Source of the DNA: CAYGWX01 sp964353855 [NCBI: uncultured bacterium]
Lineage (GTDB): Bacteria > Edwardsbacteria > CAYGWX01
Length of the DNA: 19,863 nt
Assembly: GCA_964353855.1 (NCBI GenBank)
Contig: CAYGWX010000045.1
Span: 1 to 19,863 of the forward strand
Reading direction: 5' to 3'
In this document: piece by piece, positions 15,506 to 19,863 of the stretch
Numbering within the stretch: position 1 is the stretch's first letter
How the letters are laid out: the number at the start of each line of letters is the position of its first letter
The notes under the pieces: model-generated
Databases searched by the model: none
Told to the model about the DNA's origin: nothing
Seen by the model: only the letters and a program-made list of their open reading frames with translations
Position numbers and translations under genes: made by a program

Positions 15506-18376
15506 ATGAAGCTGCGAAGCTTTTTCTTTTGCATGGCCTTGTTGGGTTGGTTGGCGTGGCTCCCGTCTTCTGTGGCGAGCTTACCGCAGTCAGGGGTGAT
15601 CCTCAAAGTGGACGCTCACGCTCCCCAGGCCCTGGAGACCCTCCACGACCTCGGCCTACGGCTTTACGGTCAGACGGACCGTTTCTATCTGGTCGAGGAT
15701 TCCCCCGGTGCCCAGACTTCCCTGAGTGCACGTGGGTTTTCCACGACTCCCCTGAACCTTCCTTCCGGTCTTCCTCTATATCTCGTGTACCTTCCCCGCC
15801 AGCAGGCCGTGAATGAAATGTCTCTTCTGGCTCCTGTAATCTTTCAGGACGGCCTGGTGGCCTTGGTTCAAATGGATGAGCGAACAGCCCTCAAAGCTGC
15901 ACAACTTCGTTGCGAGCTGGTTCTTCTTCCCGATGAGCCCCATCCGGTCTATCTCACTCCGGTCAGGAGTTTTCCCAGTCCGACCGTTCCCGATACCTTC
16001 ATCCAGCGTCTTGTAAATAAGGTCAACCAGGATTCCATCCGGGCCAAGATGCAGAGGTTTCAGGATTTCCGTACCCGATACGCATATACCGACAGCTGTC
16101 GAGCAGCGGAGCAGTATGTGTTCGACTATATGAACGAATTAGGGTTGGACTCTGTCGTATTTGACTCCTGTTCTTCTCAAGGGGTCGCCATGCGAAACAT
16201 AATCGGAACCTGCCTCGGTCGGGTCAACCCTCGGAAGATATTTATCATCTGCGGTCACATGGATTCAGAAGCAGCGGGTAGAGATACCCTCGCTCCTGGT
16301 GCCAACGACAATGCCTCCGGAACGGCTATGGCCCTGGAGGTTGCGCGTGTAATAGCACGAGAGAATCTTGAGGCCACGGTTAAGCTTATCGCCTTCACCG
16401 GAGAGGAAATCGGTCTTGTCGGTAGCCGGCACTATGCCCAGCTCATGCGCAGCCGGAATGCGGACATCATTGGGGTACTGAACTTCGACATGATCGCCTG
16501 GCCAGACGACAGCTTTGGTGTAAACATTTACGCTGACTCTTCTTCCTTGTCGTTAGCACAGTTTGCAGATCGGATGACGGAGATGTACACGATGCTCGGT
16601 CATAGCGTATTATCGGGACTTACGGCGAGCGACCACGCTGCGTTTTACGAGCAGGGTTTTTCTGCGATCCTTTCCATCGAGAAGAACTGGCGGCATGATA
16701 GCAGCGTTCACACCCCTGGAGATACGCTTGGCAGGCTTTCCATGCCGATGGCCGCTGAAGTGGCTAAGATGGGAGTTGCCTCCCTTGCGACCCTGGCGAT
16801 CTCCCCGGCTCCTCCGGATGACTTCGTCCTGCAGGACGCCGGCAGTGGCGGCGCCCTGGACGCGGCCTGGCTTCCCAGCCAGCATCCCGACCTGGCCGGG
16901 TACAAGCTCTTCTGGGGAACGGCTTCCCGGACCTATACCGACTCCCTGATCCTCGGCCGGGTGACCTCCTGCCGCATCTCCGGCCTCCAGAACGGCACCC
17001 GCTATTACGCCGCGATCTCGGCCTTCGACTCCGTGGGGCATGAGGGCGTCCGGGCCCCGGAGCAGAGCGCGGTCCCCGGAATCATTCCGACTATTCCCTC
17101 CGGCCTTGCGGCTTTACCTTTCTACTTCGGGATGCGCCTCACCTGGCAGAGGAATACCGAGCGCGACCTCGCGGGCTACAACCTTTATCACTCCACCACG
17201 CCTGGAGGAAACTACACCAAGTTGAATTCCTCTCCTTTCCCAGACACCGCCTACCGCGATTCCTCGCTTTTGCCCGACACGATGTATTACTACGCGGTAT
17301 CTGCCGTGGACACGGGCGGGAACGAAAGCGGTTACTCTTCCGAGGTCCATGGCAGGCCCATCACCCTGGACCACGGCATCCTCCTGGTGGACGAGACCCG
17401 CAACGGGACTGGCGTTCGGGGCAACCCCAGCGATGCCCAGCAAGACGCCTACTATCATTACCTCCTCCAGGGCTCCCGCTATTCGGACTGGGATGTCACC
17501 CAGCAGGGGGTGCCGATGGCCGGAGACATCGGACCTTATTCCACCCTGGTCTGGCATGCGGATGATTACCAGCAACAGTTGGTCTATCCGGCCCTGCCGG
17601 GCCTGGCCAACTACCTTTCCTTCGGAGGCAGGCTCTGGATGGTGGGCTGGAAGCCCATCTACGGTCTGATGAACCAGATGGGGAATTACCCTTATACGTT
17701 CTCCTCAGGCCAGTTTCCCTACGACTACCTGCGCCTTTCGCAGAGTACCGAATCGCAGACCCAGGACTTCATCGGAGCGTCTGGCCTTTTGGGCTATCCC
17801 AGCGTGGGAGTGGATTCCATGAAGGTCTTTGCCACTTGGCACGGCAAGATGCCCTGGATCGACGCGGTCTTTCCCCGGGATGCGGATACGATTTTTACCT
17901 TCGTTTCTGCCTCCGGGGACACCGCCTTTGAGGGCAAGCCGGTCGGAGTGAGATGGTTAAACGGCCCCTACCGCGTGGTGTTCTTCGGGTTCCCCTTCTA
18001 TTTCATGAAGGACAGCGAGGCCCGGCAGGTAGCGGTGAAGGTGCTTCAGGACCTGGGGGAGCCGGTGGGCGTGGAAGCCGGTACTCCCTCCCTCCCTCTT
18101 ACGACGACTCTCCTTCCGGTGCACCCGAACCCTTTCCGAGGGAGTGCGAGGATCGAGTATTCCCTGGCCGCAAAGGGGAGGGTCCGCCTCTCCGTCTACA
18201 ACGTCTCCGGCCAGTTGGTCAGGGAGCTGGTGAATCAAATTCAGTCGCCTGGAAAGTATTCTGCGTCTTGGGATGGCCGAAATCAAAAGGAGCATAAGGT
18301 CCCCAGCGGGGTGTATTTCTACCGCTTCCAGACCGAGACTTTTTCGGACACGAAGAAGGCCGTGATGGTGAGATGA
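15506..18376 (+). CDS. Secreted M28 family zinc aminopeptidase with FN3 and sorting domains, copy 2
   Basis: Paralogue of the preceding gene with exactly the same length (956 residues) and domain order. The signal peptide covers about residues 1-25. Metal and catalytic residues are at the same numbers: His251, Asp268 (NDNASG), Glu300/301 (GEEIG), Asp328 and His402 (VHTPGD), so it should be active. The region around 370-400 differs strongly from copy 1, which may change specificity. The 5' part is visibly lower in GC than copy 1 (31 of 60 bases at 16201-16260 against 44 of 60 at 13141-13200), while stretches after about 16800 are nearly identical in DNA. The C-terminal sorting module is HPNPFRG, YNVSGQLV, VPSGVYFYRF. 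GAGGAG (15496-15501) precedes the ATG, and it has its own strong promoter. Confidence 0.92.
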   Translation: MKLRSFFFCMALLGWLAWLPSSVASLPQSGVILKVDAHAPQALETLHDLGLRLYGQTDRFYLVEDSPGAQTSLSARGFSTTPLNLPSGLPLYLVYLPRQQAVNEMSLLAPVIFQDGLVALVQMDERTALKAAQLRCELVLLPDEPHPVYLTPVRSFPSPTVPDTFIQRLVNKVNQDSIRAKMQRFQDFRTRYAYTDSCRAAEQYVFDYMNELGLDSVVFDSCSSQGVAMRNIIGTCLGRVNPRKIFIICGHMDSEAAGRDTLAPGANDNASGTAMALEVARVIARENLEATVKLIAFTGEEIGLVGSRHYAQLMRSRNADIIGVLNFDMIAWPDDSFGVNIYADSSSLSLAQFADRMTEMYTMLGHSVLSGLTASDHAAFYEQGFSAILSIEKNWRHDSSVHTPGDTLGRLSMPMAAEVAKMGVASLATLAISPAPPDDFVLQDAGSGGALDAAWLPSQHPDLAGYKLFWGTASRTYTDSLILGRVTSCRISGLQNGTRYYAAISAFDSVGHEGVRAPEQSAVPGIIPTIPSGLAALPFYFGMRLTWQRNTERDLAGYNLYHSTTPGGNYTKLNSSPFPDTAYRDSSLLPDTMYYYAVSAVDTGGNESGYSSEVHGRPITLDHGILLVDETRNGTGVRGNPSDAQQDAYYHYLLQGSRYSDWDVTQQGVPMAGDIGPYSTLVWHADDYQQQLVYPALPGLANYLSFGGRLWMVGWKPIYGLMNQMGNYPYTFSSGQFPYDYLRLSQSTESQTQDFIGASGLLGYPSVGVDSMKVFATWHGKMPWIDAVFPRDADTIFTFVSASGDTAFEGKPVGVRWLNGPYRVVFFGFPFYFMKDSEARQVAVKVLQDLGEPVGVEAGTPSLPLTTTLLPVHPNPFRGSARIEYSLAAKGRVRLSVYNVSGQLVRELVNQIQSPGKYSASWDGRNQKEHKVPSGVYFYRFQTETFSDTKKAVMVR

Positions 18377-18384
18377 TTAAATGG

Positions 18385-18433
18385 CCTGACCCCAGGGATC
18401 GGTCCGGGCATCATGTTACAATTCCAGCCTGGA
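18385..18433 (+). repeat. Direct repeat, copy A (end of a suspected mobile or REP-like element)
   Basis: This 49-bp stretch, from CCTGACCCC to CAGCCTGGA, matches 19814-19863 at about 40 of 50 aligned columns with one gap, including the shared core ATGTTACAATT. It begins 9 bp after the stop of the second M28 gene. An inverted CTGACC word occurs at 18515-18520 (AGGTCAG), so the element could span up to about 18520, but the ends match over only about six bases. The rest of the 155-bp gap up to the M1 gene shows no promoter I can support. Confidence 0.7.
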
Positions 18434-18531
18434 TCCTCGTGGGGACCTCTTCTTGAAGCTGAAACAGGATGGTCTCAATAACATATCGGTTGGGGCTAAG
18501 AATGGGAGCAGGTCAGTAGTCTAAAAAAGTT

Positions 18532-19818
18532 ATGAGACATTTCTCGCGTTCCCTTCTCGCGGCCGGGCTTCTCTTTTGGCTCTTTCTGGCCTCCGGGGCC
18601 TTGGGAGAGGATGGGTTTGGCGGTCTGTTTTGCGCAGACCCTGTGCTGAGGGGCGAGGCGGAGAGGATGAGGAGGATGGCCCTCCGGCGGGAGGAGCGGC
18701 TGAGGGTTGCCCGGGCGGACACCGGGGAAGTGGATTTCCGGGACTACGACCTGCGGGTCCGCCTGCATCCTGCCCGACACTTCCTGGAGGAGGCGGCGGC
18801 GGTGGTCTTCCGCAGCCGGGTCCCCCAACTCTCCGAGGTGGGCTTCGTGCTGTACGACGACACCCTGGCGATCCGGAGCGTGACGTGTGGGAGAGATACG
18901 CTGAGCTGGACGTACAACGACACCCTCTGGGTCCTCCACATCCGGCTCCGGGACACGCTCGGCCTTGGTGAAGAGGATACCCTGCGCATCGTCTACAGCG
19001 GGTACATCACCCCGGAGCTCTCCCGAAGTCTGGACTACGCCTGCCTCCTGGATTCGAACCTGGCCTTCTGCACTTACGCTCCCTTCGTCTGGTATCCCGC
19101 GCCCTACGATTATTTCTACAGCAGCCGGGTGGACGAGAGGGCCTCCGGCACGGTCCGGCTGACCGTGCCCAAGGGCTACCTCGCGGTCTCCTCCGGTGCA
19201 CTCATTGACTCCGTGGCCACAGACACCACCCTGACCTTCGCCTGGAGCACCGCGAACCCGGTCGTGGAGTTCAACTTCGCCTGCGCTCCGTACGCGATGG
19301 CCTCACGGCCTTATGCCGGGATCGCCCTGCGCTATTACGATTTCGACACCACCGGCGCGGGCTACACCTTCACCGCGACCCGTAGCGTCCTGAATTTCTT
19401 CTCCCGAGCCTTCACGCAGTATGACTATGAGAAGCTGGCCTTCGCCAATCAGTATCAGCCCTACGGCTACGGCGGATATACCCTGGTGATCATGCCCCTC
19501 CCCGGAGACCTCTCCTTCCTGGCCCACGAGACGGCCCACGAGTGGTGGGGCCACGTCGTGGGGCTCCGCTTCCTGGAGGAGGTCTGGCTCAACGAGGGCT
19601 TCGCCTCCTACTCCGACGCCCTGTTCCAGGAGGATTCCCTGGGTCGGCAGGAGCTTAGGTACCAGATGGACAGCTGGGGCTCGTGGTACCTCTCGATCCC
19701 CCCTTCCGAGGACGAGCCGATCGTCCCGGCCCCGTGGTCCTCGAACCACTATTACGAGATCGTCTACCTCAAAGGGGCCTGGGTCCTGCACATGCTGCGG
19801 GGGGTGGTCGTGACCTGA
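18532..19818 (+). CDS. Secreted M1-type zinc metallopeptidase, 3'-truncated
   Basis: A signal peptide (about 1-25) and an N-terminal beta domain (65-260) lead to the gluzincin site HETAHEWWGH (His332, His336) with third ligand Glu355 in WLNEGFASY, the M1 spacing HExxH-18-E. Tyr412 in VYLKGAWVLHMLR matches the catalytic Tyr. The protein stops at residue 428, right after MLRGVV, where M1 enzymes continue with a helical domain. The stop codon lies inside the repeat at 19814-19863, so the gene has probably been cut by an inserted element, and it may be non-functional. The GxMEN substrate-binding motif expected before HExxH is also not seen: only PLPGDLSFLA separates the preceding strand from HETAH. 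The ATG at 18532 has no clear ribosome-binding site; the start rests on the signal peptide. Confidence 0.82.
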   Translation: MRHFSRSLLAAGLLFWLFLASGALGEDGFGGLFCADPVLRGEAERMRRMALRREERLRVARADTGEVDFRDYDLRVRLHPARHFLEEAAAVVFRSRVPQLSEVGFVLYDDTLAIRSVTCGRDTLSWTYNDTLWVLHIRLRDTLGLGEEDTLRIVYSGYITPELSRSLDYACLLDSNLAFCTYAPFVWYPAPYDYFYSSRVDERASGTVRLTVPKGYLAVSSGALIDSVATDTTLTFAWSTANPVVEFNFACAPYAMASRPYAGIALRYYDFDTTGAGYTFTATRSVLNFFSRAFTQYDYEKLAFANQYQPYGYGGYTLVIMPLPGDLSFLAHETAHEWWGHVVGLRFLEEVWLNEGFASYSDALFQEDSLGRQELRYQMDSWGSWYLSIPPSEDEPIVPAPWSSNHYYEIVYLKGAWVLHMLRGVVVT

Positions 19819-19863
19819 CCCCCTGGAACTGGTCCAGGTAGTATGTTACAATTTCAGCCTGGA
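19814..19863 (+). repeat. Direct repeat, copy B, at the break in the M1 gene
   Basis: Matches 18385-18433 over its full visible length and runs to the right edge of the window, so its true end is not seen. It contains a perfect hairpin, CCTGGA/TCCAGG around a 5-nt loop, that copy A lacks. The M1 homology stops a few bases before it, which makes this a likely insertion boundary. Whether a transposase lies beyond the edge cannot be told. Confidence 0.7.

Overview
The window looks like a chromosome fragment from an uncultured, GC-rich bacterium. Several of its secreted peptidases end in a C-terminal sorting module of the Por/type IX or FlgD-Ig type (N-P-[NF]-P-F start, SGxxV..L core, GxPSGVYxYRL end). 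That suggests the broad FCB group or a neighbouring candidate phylum. The phylum cannot be fixed from this sequence alone. All recognised genes lie on the + strand.

Left edge (1-1245): the 3' end of a secreted M14 zinc carboxypeptidase gene, then about 440 bp without genes. That stretch holds a terminator-like hairpin, a 4-copy 11-bp tandem repeat, a perfect 12-bp hairpin and a G-run cluster. A clear sigma-70-type promoter follows, driving a tRNA-Leu(UAG) gene that encodes its own CCA end.

Housekeeping and signalling block (1246-10271): trigger factor (tig), clpP and clpX form the familiar protein folding and turnover cluster. purA follows, and overlapping it by 4 bp is a GAF-GAF-HD-GYP protein (probable c-di-GMP phosphodiesterase). 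Next come a small three-helix membrane protein of unknown role and a CHASE2-transmembrane-class III adenylate cyclase. Tight spacing and two ATGA overlaps suggest co-transcription and link purine nucleotide supply with two nucleotide second messengers, although the link is inferred only from position.

Chromosome-organisation pair (10404-12356): a HEAT-repeat protein followed by the kleisin scpA, with no scpB next to it.

Secreted peptidase block (12459-19818): two tandem paralogous M28 aminopeptidases, both 956 residues and co-linear. Some patches are nearly identical in DNA and others have diverged, so the copies look like mosaics. They are followed by an M1-type metallopeptidase whose reading frame ends inside an approximately 50-bp repeat also present upstream of it, suggesting disruption by a mobile or repeat element. 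Together with the M14 gene at the left edge, these genes point to extracellular protein and peptide scavenging.

No CRISPR array, rRNA or complete insertion sequence was seen. The most distinctive points are the HEAT-kleisin pair without scpB, the mosaic M28 duplication, the repeat-interrupted M1 gene, and the promoter with phased direct repeats plus a start-site palindrome ahead of the second M28 gene.
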